A stretch of DNA of 64,000 nucleotides, from assembly GCF_005889735.1 (NCBI RefSeq), contig NZ_VCKY01000025.1:1-64000 (forward strand), given 5' to 3'. The position numbers and the translations under genes are program-made. Shown one piece after another: positions 51,609 to 60,440 of this stretch. The stretch's first letter is position 1; every line of letters starts with the position of its first letter. The DNA is from Nonomuraea turkmeniaca (GTDB lineage Bacteria > Actinomycetota > Actinomycetes > Streptosporangiales > Streptosporangiaceae). The notes below the pieces were generated by a model. The model saw only the letters and a list, made by a program, of their open reading frames with translations, ran no database searches and was not told where the DNA came from.

Positions 51609-53447
51609 ATGCCCGCCCTCAGGTCACGTACAGTCACCCACGGCAGGAATATGGCCGGTGCCCGGGCCCTGCTCCGGGCGACCGGCGTAGCCGGGAGTGA
51701 CTTCGGCAAGCCCATCATCGCGGTGGCCAACAGCTTCACCCAGTTCGTGCCGGGGCACGTTCATCTCCGCGAGGTCGGGGACGTCGTCTCGGCCGCGATC
51801 AGGGAGGCGGGGGCGATCCCCCGCGAGTTCAACACGATCGCGGTGGACGACGGCATCGCGATGGGCCACGGCGGCATGCTCTACTCGCTGCCGTCGCGTG
51901 AGCTCATCGCCGACGCCGTGGAGTACATGGTCGAAGCGCACTGCGCGGACGCGCTGATCTGCGTCTCCAACTGCGACAAGATCACGCCGGGCATGCTGCT
52001 GGCGGCGTTCAGGCTGAACATCCCGACGATCTTCGTGTCCGGCGGGCCCATGGAGGCCGGCAAGACGCCCGGCAAGAAGCTCGACCTGATCGACCCGATG
52101 ATCGCCTCCGCCGACGACTCCGTCTCCGACGCCGAGTTGCTGGAGATGGAGGAGAACGCCTGCCCGACGTGCGGGTCCTGCTCCGGCATGTTCACCGCCA
52201 ACTCCATGAACTGCCTGGCCGAGGCCATCGGGCTGGCGCTGCCCGGCAACGGCACGATCCTGGCCACGCACAAGGCGCGCAAGACGTTGTTCGAGGACGC
52301 CGGGCGGCAGCTCGTCGAGATCACCCGCCGCTACTACGAGGACGGCGACGAGTCGGTGCTGCCGCGCTCGATCGCCACCCGCGAGGCGTTCGAGAACGCC
52401 ATGACGCTCGACGTCGCCATGGGCGGCTCCACCAACACGATCCTGCACATCCTGGCCGCCGCCCGCGAGGCGCAGGTGGACTTCGGGCTCAAGGAGATCA
52501 ACGAGATCTCGCTGCGGGTGCCGTGCCTGTGCAAGGTCGCCCCGGCCACGGACAAGTACCACGTCGAGGACGTCCACCGCGCCGGCGGCATCCCGGCCAT
52601 CCTGGGCGAGCTCGACCGGGCCGGGCTGCTGCACCGCGACGTGCCCACCGTGAACGGTGGCTCCCTCGCCGACATGCTGGCCGCCTGGGACGTGAAGTCA
52701 CCGTCGGCGAAGCCCGAGGCCGTGGAGTTGTGGCACGCGGCGCCCGGCAACGTGCGCACGGTCAAGGCGTACTCGCAGGACAACCGCTGGGACGACCTCG
52801 ACCTCGACCGCGCGGCCGGATGCATCCGCGACCTCGAACACGCCTACACCGTGGACGGCGGGCTGGCCGTGCTCTACGGCAACATCTCGCGGGACGGCGC
52901 GGTCGTGAAGACGGCCGGGGTCGACGAGTCGATCTGGACGTTCAGCGGGCCCGCGGTGGTGTTCGAGTCGCAGGAGCAGGCCGTCGAGGGCATCCTCGGC
53001 GGGAAGGTCAAGGCCGGCGACGTGGTGGTCATCCGCTACGAGGGCCCCAAGGGCGGCCCCGGCATGCAGGAGATGCTCTACCCGACCTCGTTCCTCAAGG
53101 GCAGGGGCCTGGGCAAGGTGTGCGCGCTGATCACCGACGGCCGCTTCTCCGGCGGCACCTCGGGGCTGTCGATCGGCCACGCCTCGCCTGAGGCGGCCGA
53201 GGGCGGCGCGATCGCGCTGGTCGAGGACGGCGACATCATCGACATCGACATCCCGAACCGGTCGATGGAGCTGCGCGTGCCCGAGGACGAGCTGGCCGCC
53301 CGACGCGAGCGGCTGCTGAAGGAGCTGGGCGGATACCGGCCGCGGGACCGCAACCGGCCGGTGAGCGTGGCGCTGCAGGCGTACGCGGCGATGACGACGT
53401 CCGCCTCCACGGGCGCCTCCCGCGACCTGTCGCAACTCGGTCACTAG
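51609..53447 (+). CDS. ilvD: Dihydroxy-acid dehydratase
   Basis: Iron-sulfur enzyme of valine, leucine and isoleucine synthesis, 612 aa. Cluster cysteines are in [12 protein letters not shown] and [17 protein letters not shown]. The C-terminal swivelling domain has [20 protein letters not shown]. The length suits the long [4Fe-4S] type. Ribosome site GGGAGAT precedes the ATG. It is monocistronic, closed by a very strong hairpin. Other ilv genes are not in the window. Confidence 0.97.
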   Translation: MPALRSRTVTHGRNMAGARALLRATGVAGSDFGKPIIAVANSFTQFVPGHVHLREVGDVVSAAIREAGAIPREFNTIAVDDGIAMGHGGMLYSLPSRELIADAVEYMVEAHCADALICVSNCDKITPGMLLAAFRLNIPTIFVSGGPMEAGKTPGKKLDLIDPMIASADDSVSDAELLEMEENACPTCGSCSGMFTANSMNCLAEAIGLALPGNGTILATHKARKTLFEDAGRQLVEITRRYYEDGDESVLPRSIATREAFENAMTLDVAMGGSTNTILHILAAAREAQVDFGLKEINEISLRVPCLCKVAPATDKYHVEDVHRAGGIPAILGELDRAGLLHRDVPTVNGGSLADMLAAWDVKSPSAKPEAVELWHAAPGNVRTVKAYSQDNRWDDLDLDRAAGCIRDLEHAYTVDGGLAVLYGNISRDGAVVKTAGVDESIWTFSGPAVVFESQEQAVEGILGGKVKAGDVVVIRYEGPKGGPGMQEMLYPTSFLKGRGLGKVCALITDGRFSGGTSGLSIGHASPEAAEGGAIALVEDGDIIDIDIPNRSMELRVPEDELAARRERLLKELGGYRPRDRNRPVSVALQAYAAMTTSASTGASRDLSQLGH

Positions 53448-53450
53448 GAG

Positions 53451-53488
53451 CTGTACGGCAGGCGACAGGATTGTCGCCTGCCGTACAG
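53451..53488 (+). terminator. 17-bp hairpin terminator of ilvD
   Basis: CTGTACGGCAGGCGACA (53451-53467) and TGTCGCCTGCCGTACAG (53472-53488) are perfect complements around a GGAT loop, starting 3 nt past the stop codon. This is the longest perfect stem I found in the window. Confidence 0.95.
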
Positions 53489-53516
53489 ACTTTCGAAAAA
53501 TGTCGGTGGTCATCCC

Positions 53517-53522
53517 TATTCT
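53517..53522 (+). promoter_or_regulatory. -10 box of leaderless WYL gene
   Basis: TATTCT lies 6 nt before the ATG at 53529, just past the ilvD terminator. Confidence 0.55.
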
Positions 53523-53528
53523 TGGGGT

Positions 53529-54023
53529 ATGACGACAGTCGTGAAGCACGATACTCGCCCGCTGACGACCGCCGAGATCGCCGCCCTCGCACTCTCCCTC
53601 GCCCACCTCGGAGCAGGCCCCCAAGCTGTCACCGCCCGGCGCGGCCTCCAGCACGCGCTCGAGCACCTGGAGCTCGACGACGACGTCATCACCACCACGC
53701 TCACGACACTGACCGAGCCGTTGCCCTTGGAGGTCGCCTCCCGGGCCAGGCTCATGGCCGACGCCATCACCAGCCGGCTCATGATCCGGCTGCACTACCG
53801 AGACGCCTCGGGCACCGTCACCTCGCGCGACGTCGAGCCGGTGACATGCCTGGTCCACCGCGAATACTGGTATCTGGTCGGGGTGTGCAGGATGCGCCGG
53901 GCGATCAGGGCGTTCAGGTTCGACCGGATCATCGCGGTCGAGCCCACGCTCACGCCCTCCCGTCCGCATCTCGCCGACCGGTTCCTGCCGTTCCAGCGCC
54001 GCCGGCGCAGCAGGGCGGCGTGA
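53529..54023 (+). CDS. Stand-alone WYL-domain protein
   Basis: A 164-aa protein. A helical N-terminal part (about 1-75) precedes a WYL domain (about 78-145: IRLHYRDASGTVTSRDVEPV, REYWYLVGVCRMRRAIRAFR, FDRI). The name-giving triad reads WYL in YWYLVGV. WYL domains bind nucleic acids or ligands and usually sit after an HTH; here no clear HTH is seen, although the N-terminal helices resemble a degenerate one. It has a basic C-terminus (RRRRSRAA). The target is unknown. Confidence 0.85.
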   Translation: MTTVVKHDTRPLTTAEIAALALSLAHLGAGPQAVTARRGLQHALEHLELDDDVITTTLTTLTEPLPLEVASRARLMADAITSRLMIRLHYRDASGTVTSRDVEPVTCLVHREYWYLVGVCRMRRAIRAFRFDRIIAVEPTLTPSRPHLADRFLPFQRRRRSRAA

Positions 54024-54091
54024 GGAAACTGGCCCGCTCTTGACCATCCGCACCCCCGGCCTTTGGGGTTGCGGGTGGCAGGCTCCCGCAC

Positions 54092-54961
54092 ATGCGTGTA
54101 CGGGGGATCTGGCCCTTTGCCCTACTGATCATGGTGCCCGGGTGCGCCGCACCGTCGTCGGGGACGCCGCGCGCGGCCGCCGCGGTGGTCCATGAGCAGG
54201 CCCCCATCGTCGTCGAGAGCGCGCTGCCTTCGGAGGAACGGCGCGCGCTCGACCGGGCGCTGGAGCGTTACCTGGCCGACCGGCCAGGGCGGGCTTCGGT
54301 GGCCGTGTACGACAGGACGACCGGCGTCAGGTACGCCTTTCGCGAGCGCACGCCGTACATGCTGGCCAGCGTGGCCAAGGTGGACATCCTGCTGGCGTTC
54401 CTGCTGGGCAAGCAGCGCGAGGGCCGGCAGCTGACCGCGTACGAGCGCCGGCTGGCCGATCGGATGATCCGCAACAGCGACAACGACTGCGCGCACGAGC
54501 TGTACATGACGATCGGCGGGCAGAAAGGACTGGCCCGGGTCCTGCGGGAGATGGGCATCGAACACACCCGGCCCGGCCCGGGTCTCTCCTGGGGATCGAC
54601 GAGCAGTCGCCCGTCCGACCAGGTCGAGGTGCTGGAGCGGCTCACCGACCCGGACGGCCCGCTGTCGGCCCCCCATCGGCAGTACGCGCTGGGGCTCATG
54701 TCGTCGGTCGTGCCCGAGCAGGTTTGGGGCGTCAGCGCGGCCGGCGGCGAGGTGGCGCTGAAGAACGGGTGGCTGCCCGCTCAGGTGCACGGCGGCCTGT
54801 GGACGATCAACAGCGTGGGACGGCTCCGCGTGCGCGGGCACCAGCTGCTGATCGCCGTTCTGTCGGAGCGCAGCCCGGACATGGAGACCGGGGTCGCCAC
54901 CGTGGAGCACCTGGCCAGGGAGACGGTCAACGCCCTGACCCGCACCGGGAAGACGGCCTAG
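54092..54961 (+). CDS. Lipoprotein with class A beta-lactamase-like fold
   Basis: A 289-aa lipoprotein with lipobox VPGC (Cys18). The serine hydrolase motifs are SVAK (Ser93, Lys96), SDN (129-131) and KNG in ALKNGWLP, in place of KTG. The Glu166-type ExxLN motif of true class A beta-lactamases is not evident, so beta-lactam hydrolysis is doubtful. It may act as a D,D-peptidase-like or cell-wall enzyme. Its TAG stop shares the CTAG at 54958-54961 with the FmdB stop. Confidence 0.85.
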   Translation: MRVRGIWPFALLIMVPGCAAPSSGTPRAAAAVVHEQAPIVVESALPSEERRALDRALERYLADRPGRASVAVYDRTTGVRYAFRERTPYMLASVAKVDILLAFLLGKQREGRQLTAYERRLADRMIRNSDNDCAHELYMTIGGQKGLARVLREMGIEHTRPGPGLSWGSTSSRPSDQVEVLERLTDPDGPLSAPHRQYALGLMSSVVPEQVWGVSAAGGEVALKNGWLPAQVHGGLWTINSVGRLRVRGHQLLIAVLSERSPDMETGVATVEHLARETVNALTRTGKTA

Positions 54962-55161
54962 GAGCAGCAGCCCCCGCCGCAGCAACCGCCGCCGGCCGCC
55001 CGAGGTGCGGCCGCGCCGCCCGTCATGGCCACCGTGGACAGCAGCTTCACCGTGTCGTCGTGGCCTTCCGGGCAGGCCGCTGGGTCATCGGAGGCTGACA
55101 TGGGACGGGACACCTCGAAGGTGGAACCGCAGGCGCGGCAGCGGAAGTCGTAACGCGGCAT
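54958..55161 (-). CDS. FmdB-type zinc ribbon protein
   Basis: A 67-aa protein. MPRYDFRCRACGSTFEVSRPM is the FmdB/CxxC_CXXC_SSSS zinc ribbon start, with the second cysteine-histidine pair in CPEGHDD. The tail ends GGGCCGGGCCS, four cysteines in two pairs that could bind another metal. It sits 3 nt after the GNAT stop on the same strand. The role is unknown; relatives are linked to regulatory or metal-handling functions. Confidence 0.9.
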   Translation of the reverse strand: MPRYDFRCRACGSTFEVSRPMSASDDPAACPEGHDDTVKLLSTVAMTGGAAAPRAAGGGCCGGGCCS

Positions 55162-55164
55162 GAC

Positions 55165-55971
55165 CTAAGAGTAAGTGATGTGCGCGTAGTCGGACACGGG
55201 CTCGTAGCCGACGGCCTGGTAGATGGCGTTGCTCGTCGGGTTGTCCAGGTCGGTGAAGAGCACCACCTGGTCGCAGCGTTCGGCCAGCCCGCTCTGGCTG
55301 GCATAGGCCGTGACGGCGGCGCCGTACCCGCGCCTGCGACACGACGGCGGCGTGTAGACGGGCCCGATGCGGCAGACCCCGCCGGCGGCGGGCGAGAGCC
55401 CGGCGAGCGAGACGGGCACGCCGTCCGCCTCCCACAGGAACAACTCCCGAGCCGCGAGCCGCTGGGCGACCCGCTCTGCGGCGTCGCCCTCGGGCAACGC
55501 CACCTCGTCGCTGAAGGACTGGTACCAGCTCACCAGCAGCGGATAGTCGGCCGGCACGGCGAGCCGTCCCCGCCCCGGCACGTCGGGAACGGCGAGCGTG
55601 CCGAGCTGGTAGAGCCGTTCGGAGATCACCCGGCTGGGCGGGCCCAGCAGGCGCACGACCTCGTCGGTGAGCTCCACCCGGCCTACCACCGCGGGGATGT
55701 CCCGGCCGAGCGCCTCCACCAGCGGCGCGACGGCCTCGACCGGCATGACGGCGAGCCCGATCGGGTACGGCGGGGTCCGGAAGGCCGCCCCGCGCACCTC
55801 TCCGTCCACCGTCCACCAGCCGAACCGAGGATCCTTGGCGGGCATGCCGGCGCGCAGATTGGCCAGGACGGTCAGCGGGACGGTGTTGCCCACCGGGTCG
55901 CCGAGCAGGAAGGGCTCGGCGACCGTGGCGTACTCCTCGGTGTCCGAGGTGAAGGTCCACATGCCTGGCAT
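55165..55971 (-). CDS. GNAT-family N-acetyltransferase
   Basis: A 268-aa protein. The C-terminal GNAT domain (about 155-268) has the acetyl-CoA loop VYTPPSCRRRGYGAAVTAYAS and the end LFTDLDNPTSNAIYQAVGYEPVSDY. The N-terminal half is an extra GNAT-like lobe found in actinobacterial homologues that use varied amines. It is probably cotranscribed with fmdB. Substrate unknown. Confidence 0.9.
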   Translation of the reverse strand: MPGMWTFTSDTEEYATVAEPFLLGDPVGNTVPLTVLANLRAGMPAKDPRFGWWTVDGEVRGAAFRTPPYPIGLAVMPVEAVAPLVEALGRDIPAVVGRVELTDEVVRLLGPPSRVISERLYQLGTLAVPDVPGRGRLAVPADYPLLVSWYQSFSDEVALPEGDAAERVAQRLAARELFLWEADGVPVSLAGLSPAAGGVCRIGPVYTPPSCRRRGYGAAVTAYASQSGLAERCDQVVLFTDLDNPTSNAIYQAVGYEPVSDYAHITYS

Positions 55972-56019
55972 GGTGTCAGGCCGGGACCGCCTCGTCCAAA
56001 GCGGTTTTCCGGGCCCCTT

Positions 56020-56529
56020 TTATGCTGCGGCCTCGAGGTAAGGCGCCCACTGGGGGTCTCCGACGAGCGACGCGCCGATCAGCCTCCAGTGGGCGCCCCG
56101 TGGCACCGCAGGGCTGACGCGTAGCGTCCACCCGATCTCCTCCAGGTATTTGTCGGCCTTCCTGTGGTTGCACGTCGTGCAGGACGCAACGCAGTTCTCC
56201 CACGTGTGGGCGCCACCCCGGGACCGCGGGATGACGTGGTCGATGGTCTCGGCCCGCTGGCCGCAGTAAGCGCAGCGGAAGTTGTCGCGGCGCATGAGCG
56301 CGGCCCTGGTCAGGGGGATGCGCGACCGGTAGGGGATGCGGACGTATCTGCGGAGCCTGATCACCGAAGGCACGTCGAGCGTGCAGCTCGCGGAGCGCAG
56401 CACCGCGCCCCGACCGTCGCGATGCACGACGTCGGCCTTCTCCCGCAGCACGAGCACGATGGCACGGTGCAGCGAGAGGGTGGTCAGTGGCTCGTAAGTG
56501 GCATTGAGCAGCAGGACTTGGCGCGTCAT
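56020..56529 (-). CDS. HNH endonuclease-domain protein
   Basis: A 169-aa protein; the ATG at 56529 follows GGGAGAGG by 4 nt, and the frame is open to 56577. It begins MTRQVLLLNATYEPL, typical of the actinobacterial chromosomal HNH family. The HNH core has CAYCGQ, DHVIPRSRGG, WENCVASCTTCNHRKAD: two CxxC zinc pairs, and the catalytic His in DHV. The role is unknown; the gene is widely conserved in actinobacteria and not tied to a mobile element here. Confidence 0.93.
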   Translation of the reverse strand: MTRQVLLLNATYEPLTTLSLHRAIVLVLREKADVVHRDGRGAVLRSASCTLDVPSVIRLRRYVRIPYRSRIPLTRAALMRRDNFRCAYCGQRAETIDHVIPRSRGGAHTWENCVASCTTCNHRKADKYLEEIGWTLRVSPAVPRGAHWRLIGASLVGDPQWAPYLEAAA

Positions 56530-56796
56530 CGTGCCTCTCCCTGCTGCGCGCGTATCAAAGGGGACATGCCGCGGCATGTCCCGCCTGTCGGCCCCTCCTG
56601 GGGCACTCGTGCTTCCGTCACGTGGACCTCCGCCGGACGGCCCAGCGGATGGTCACCACGGCACCGTCCTGTCACCAAGTTTGGCGTTTGCACCGTCGTC
56701 CCCGCCACCCCAAAAAGTTCCGGCCGGAATGACTAGAGGGACGCACGATACGTTTTATGCCCGCTTCACCAGCGCTTTACCCCTCCACGTTGGCAG

Positions 56797-56802
56797 TAGG
56801 GT
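56797..56802 (+). promoter_or_regulatory. -10 box of leaderless prolyl oligopeptidase gene
   Basis: TAGGGT lies 7 nt before the ATG at 56810, which fixes that start within a frame open back to 56498. Confidence 0.55.
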
Positions 56803-56809
56803 TCCCTGC

Positions 56810-58867
56810 ATGACGCGAGAGCCGTACCCGACAGCACGCCGCGAAGACATCGTCGACATCCTGCACGGAACACCCGTTCCAGACCCATATAGGTGGCTCG
56901 AGGATCCCGACGGTCCGGAGACGAAGGGGTGGCTGCTCGCGCAGGCCGAGCTGTTCGCCCGGAAGAGGGGGCCGCAGCGGTTCAAGAGCCGCATCGCCGA
57001 GCTCCTCAGGTCCGGCTCGGTCGGCACCCCGGCCTGGCGCGGTGGGCGGCACTTCTTCAGCCGCCGCACGCCCGACCAGGAGCACGCCGTCTACTACGTC
57101 GTCGAGCCGGACGGGACCGAGCGGGCGCTGGTCGACCCCATGGGGATCGACCCGTCCGGGCTGACCACGCTCGACGCCGTGCAGCCCGACAAGGAGGGGC
57201 GCCTGCTGGCGTACCAGATCTCGGTCGGCGGCGACGAGGAGTCGGCCCTGTACGTCATGGACGTGGCGACAGGCGCGCGGATCGAGGGCCCGATCGACCG
57301 CTGCCGCTACTCCCCCATCGCCTGGCTGCCCGGCGGCGAGGCGTTCTACTACGTGCGCCGGCTGCCGAGCACCGAGGTGCCGGAGAACGAGACGCAGTTC
57401 CACCGCCGCGTCTACCTGCACCGCGTCGGCACCTCCACCGAAGACGACGTGATGATCTTCGGCCATGGCCTGAAGATGACCAACTACTACGGCGTGTCGG
57501 TCTCGCGGGACGGCCACTGGCTGCAGGTGTCCGCGCACGAGGGCACGGCGCCGCGCAACGACCTCTGGGTGGCCGACCTGACCACCTCCCCGATCGACCG
57601 GCCGGAGCTGACGGTGGTCCAGGAGGGCGTGGACGCGCAGACGGGGCTGGCTTTCGGCCGCGACGGCAGGCTCTACGTGCACACCGACCGCGAATCGCCC
57701 AGGGCCAGGGTGTGCGTCACCGACCCGGCCACGCCCGGCTACGACACGTGGCGCGAGCTGATCCCCGAGGACCCCGAGGCGGTGCTGAGCGACTTCGCGA
57801 TCCTCGACGACCTCGAACGCCCCATCATGCTGGTGGGCTGGACGCGTCACGCGATCAGCGAGATCACCGTCCACGACCTGGCGACCGGCGAGCGGATCGG
57901 CGAGGTGCCCACGCCCGGGCTCGGCACGATCGGCGGCATCGCCGAGCGCCCCGAGGGCGGCCACGAGGCCTGGTTCGGCTACACCGACAACACCACTCCG
58001 CCCACCATCCAGCGTTACGACGCCAGGACGGGCGAGACCACGCTGTGGGCGGCCTCGCCGGGGGCCGTCGAGGTGCCGGAGGTGCGGACCCGTCAGGTCG
58101 TCTACCAGTCGAAGGACGGCACGGACGTCCGCATGCTGATCATCTCACCGATCGAGGAGAGCTCGGGCCCGCGGCCCACGATCCTGTACGGCTACGGCGG
58201 CTTCGGCCTGTCGATGACCCCCGGTTACTCGGCGTCGGTCCTGGCCTGGGTGGAGGCCGGCGGCGTCTACGCCATCGCCAACCTGCGCGGCGGCGGCGAG
58301 GAGGGCGAGGACTGGCACCGCGCGGGCATGCTCGCCCACAAGCAGAACGTGTTCGACGACTTCCACGCGGCCGCCGAACACCTCATCGAGACCGGGGTGA
58401 CGACGTCCGCGCAGCTCGGGATCTCCGGCGGCTCCAACGGCGGGCTGCTCGTGGGCGCCGCGCTGACGCAGCGGCCCGAGCTCTACGCGGCCGTGGTCTG
58501 CTCCGCGCCGCTGCTCGACATGATCAGGTACGAGCAGTTCGGCCTCGGCGCCACCTGGAACGTCGAGTACGGCACCGCCGAGGACCCCGAGCAGTTCGGC
58601 TGGTTGCTGGGCTACTCGCCCTATCACCACGTCCAGGAGGCAGTGCCGTACCCGGCGACCCTCTTCACCGTCTTCCAGTCCGACACGCGCGTGCACCCGC
58701 TGCACGCGTGGAAGATGTGCGCGGCGCTGCAGCACGCCTCGACGGGTGACCGGCCCGTGCTGCTGCGCAACGAGGCAGAGGTGGGGCACGGGGCACGCGC
58801 GGTGAGCCGCACGGTGGACCTGTCGGCCGACACGCTGACCTTCCTCGCCACGCACACCGGACTCTAA
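56810..58867 (+). CDS. Prolyl oligopeptidase family protein (S9A)
   Basis: A 685-aa cytosolic serine peptidase cutting after proline in short peptides. [28 protein letters not shown] is the classic start. A seven-bladed propeller (about 70-400) precedes the alpha/beta-hydrolase domain. The nucleophile Ser542 is in GGSNGG, the Asp in FQSDTRVHP and the His in GHGARA. The stop codon overlaps the -10 box of the AraC-type gene. Confidence 0.95.
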   Translation: MTREPYPTARREDIVDILHGTPVPDPYRWLEDPDGPETKGWLLAQAELFARKRGPQRFKSRIAELLRSGSVGTPAWRGGRHFFSRRTPDQEHAVYYVVEPDGTERALVDPMGIDPSGLTTLDAVQPDKEGRLLAYQISVGGDEESALYVMDVATGARIEGPIDRCRYSPIAWLPGGEAFYYVRRLPSTEVPENETQFHRRVYLHRVGTSTEDDVMIFGHGLKMTNYYGVSVSRDGHWLQVSAHEGTAPRNDLWVADLTTSPIDRPELTVVQEGVDAQTGLAFGRDGRLYVHTDRESPRARVCVTDPATPGYDTWRELIPEDPEAVLSDFAILDDLERPIMLVGWTRHAISEITVHDLATGERIGEVPTPGLGTIGGIAERPEGGHEAWFGYTDNTTPPTIQRYDARTGETTLWAASPGAVEVPEVRTRQVVYQSKDGTDVRMLIISPIEESSGPRPTILYGYGGFGLSMTPGYSASVLAWVEAGGVYAIANLRGGGEEGEDWHRAGMLAHKQNVFDDFHAAAEHLIETGVTTSAQLGISGGSNGGLLVGAALTQRPELYAAVVCSAPLLDMIRYEQFGLGATWNVEYGTAEDPEQFGWLLGYSPYHHVQEAVPYPATLFTVFQSDTRVHPLHAWKMCAALQHASTGDRPVLLRNEAEVGHGARAVSRTVDLSADTLTFLATHTGL

Positions 58868-58870
58868 TCT
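58865..58870 (+). promoter_or_regulatory. -10 box of leaderless AraC-type gene
   Basis: TAATCT overlaps the previous stop codon and lies 6 nt before the ATG at 58877. Confidence 0.55.
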
Positions 58871-58876
58871 GGACGC

Positions 58877-59668
58877 ATGAGCACGCTGGGGCTGGCCATG
58901 GTGGAGGCCGCCCCCAGCGCTGCGTTGCGGCCCTACGTGACGCGGCTGTGCGCCTACCGCGAGCACTACGGCTCCCCGGTCACGCGATCGGAGGCCGCGC
59001 TGCCCGGGGCGGTGCTGATCCTCGCGTTCGGCACGCCGATGGAGGTGGGCGGGGAGCGGCACACGGCGTTCGCCGGCGGGCTGGGCGACCGGTTCACCGT
59101 CACCCGTGTCAGCGGGCCGTGCGAGGGCGTGGAGGTGGTGCTCACGCCGTTCGGTGCCAGGCGCCTGTACGGGCTGCCGATGCGGCACCTGACGAACCTC
59201 ACGGTCCCGGTCGGAGACCTGCTCGGTCCGTGGGCGGACATGGTGGTGGGCCGGCTGGCCGAGACACGGTCGTGGCCGGAGCGGCTGGCGCTGGCCGACC
59301 GGCTGCTCGCGGCCCGCATCCACGCAGGCCCCGCGCTGGGGCCCGAGGTGCCGTGGGCGTGGGCGCGGCTGCTGGCGTCGGGCGGGCGGCTGAGCCCTCC
59401 CTCGCTGGCGGAGTCGCTCGGCTGGAGCCACCGGCACCTCGTGGCACGTTTCCAGGACCAGATCGGGTTGCCGCCGAAGACGGCCGCCCGGGTCATCAGG
59501 TTCGAGCGGGCCGCGCGGCTGCTGCGCTCCGGCACACCCATCGCTCAGGTGGCGGCGGAGTGCGGCTTTTACGACCAGGCGCACATGAACCGGGAGTTCC
59601 GGGTGCTCGGGGACACGACGCCCGGTCAGATTCATCCAAGACCGGAGGACGAAGGCCGGGCATCCTGA
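58877..59668 (+). CDS. AraC-family regulator (DUF6597-type N-terminal domain)
   Basis: A 263-aa regulator. The N-terminal ligand domain (about 10-130) has LPGAVLILAFGTPMEV and GVEVVLTPFGARRLYGLPM. The C-terminal double HTH (about 165-258) has SLAESLGWSHRHLVARFQDQIGL and IAQVAAECGFYDQAHMNREFR. It is followed 5 nt later by a VOC gene and then a cupin, so it probably controls these small ligand-binding or detoxifying proteins. Confidence 0.93.
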   Translation: MSTLGLAMVEAAPSAALRPYVTRLCAYREHYGSPVTRSEAALPGAVLILAFGTPMEVGGERHTAFAGGLGDRFTVTRVSGPCEGVEVVLTPFGARRLYGLPMRHLTNLTVPVGDLLGPWADMVVGRLAETRSWPERLALADRLLAARIHAGPALGPEVPWAWARLLASGGRLSPPSLAESLGWSHRHLVARFQDQIGLPPKTAARVIRFERAARLLRSGTPIAQVAAECGFYDQAHMNREFRVLGDTTPGQIHPRPEDEGRAS

Positions 59669-59673
59669 GCGTC

Positions 59674-60024
59674 ATGGAGCGAACCGTTTACGCACAAGCC
59701 CGCTACGAGGACTGCCAGGCCGCGATCGACTTCCTGACCAGCGCGTTCGGGTTCCAGGTGCACGAGGCGTCCAAGAGCGACGAAGGCAAGGTCCACCACG
59801 CCGAGCTGCTGGTCGGCAACGACATGATCATGATCGGCGAGGGGCGGCCCGGCGGGCCCGGCATCTACGTCGCGGTCGGCGACGTCGACGCCCATCATGA
59901 CCGTGCCGAGGCGGCGGGGGCCGCGATCACCATGGAACTGGTCGACCAGCCGTACGGGTCGCGCGAGTACGGCTGCACGGACCCGCAGGGCAACACCTGG
60001 TGGTTCGGAACGTACCGGCCATGA
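59674..60024 (+). CDS. VOC-family protein
   Basis: A 116-aa single-module glyoxalase/bleomycin-resistance-type protein. It runs YAQARYEDCQAAIDFLTSAFGFQV to QPYGSREYGCTDPQGNTWWFG, the YDQ-type VOC ending. It is cotranscribed with the AraC-type gene, and its stop overlaps the cupin ATG. The ligand is unknown. Confidence 0.9.
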   Translation: MERTVYAQARYEDCQAAIDFLTSAFGFQVHEASKSDEGKVHHAELLVGNDMIMIGEGRPGGPGIYVAVGDVDAHHDRAEAAGAAITMELVDQPYGSREYGCTDPQGNTWWFGTYRP

Positions 60025-60440
60025 GCCTGCTCAAAGCGGAGGCGTTGCTCGGGCGGACGGCCGGGCGGATGGAGGGGTCGTTCCTGGTCGCGGAGTGGAG
60101 CGACCCCGGCTCGACCCCCGGATACATCGCCCCGCCGCACCGGCATCTACGCGATGACGAGATCTGGTACGTGCTGGAGGGCACACTGAGGTTCCGGCTG
60201 GGCGACGACGAGGTGGAGGCCGAAGCGGGCGCGGCGGTGGTGGGGCCCGCGGGGATGCCCCACACGTTCTGGAACCCGTCGCGCTCGCCGGCCCGATACC
60301 TGGTGGTGATGTCGCCGGGGACGGTGCGGCTGATCGAGGAGGTCCACTCGATGCCGGACCGCTCGGGGGAACGGCTGCGGGAGCTGTTCGAACGGCACGG
60401 ATGCGAGTACCTGCCGGACTTGTGGGCGGAGAGGGGCTAG
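60021..60440 (+). CDS. Cupin-domain protein
   Basis: A 139-aa single-cupin protein. Cupin motif 1 is PPHRHLRDDEIWYVLEGTLRF (His and Glu metal ligands), motif 2 is AAVVGPAGMPHTFWNPS. The start overlaps the VOC stop (ATGA). Its TAG stop shares the CTAG at 60437-60440 with purU. The role is unknown, but the AraC-VOC-cupin set looks like a small stress or degradation module. Confidence 0.88.
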   Translation: MSLLKAEALLGRTAGRMEGSFLVAEWSDPGSTPGYIAPPHRHLRDDEIWYVLEGTLRFRLGDDEVEAEAGAAVVGPAGMPHTFWNPSRSPARYLVVMSPGTVRLIEEVHSMPDRSGERLRELFERHGCEYLPDLWAERG

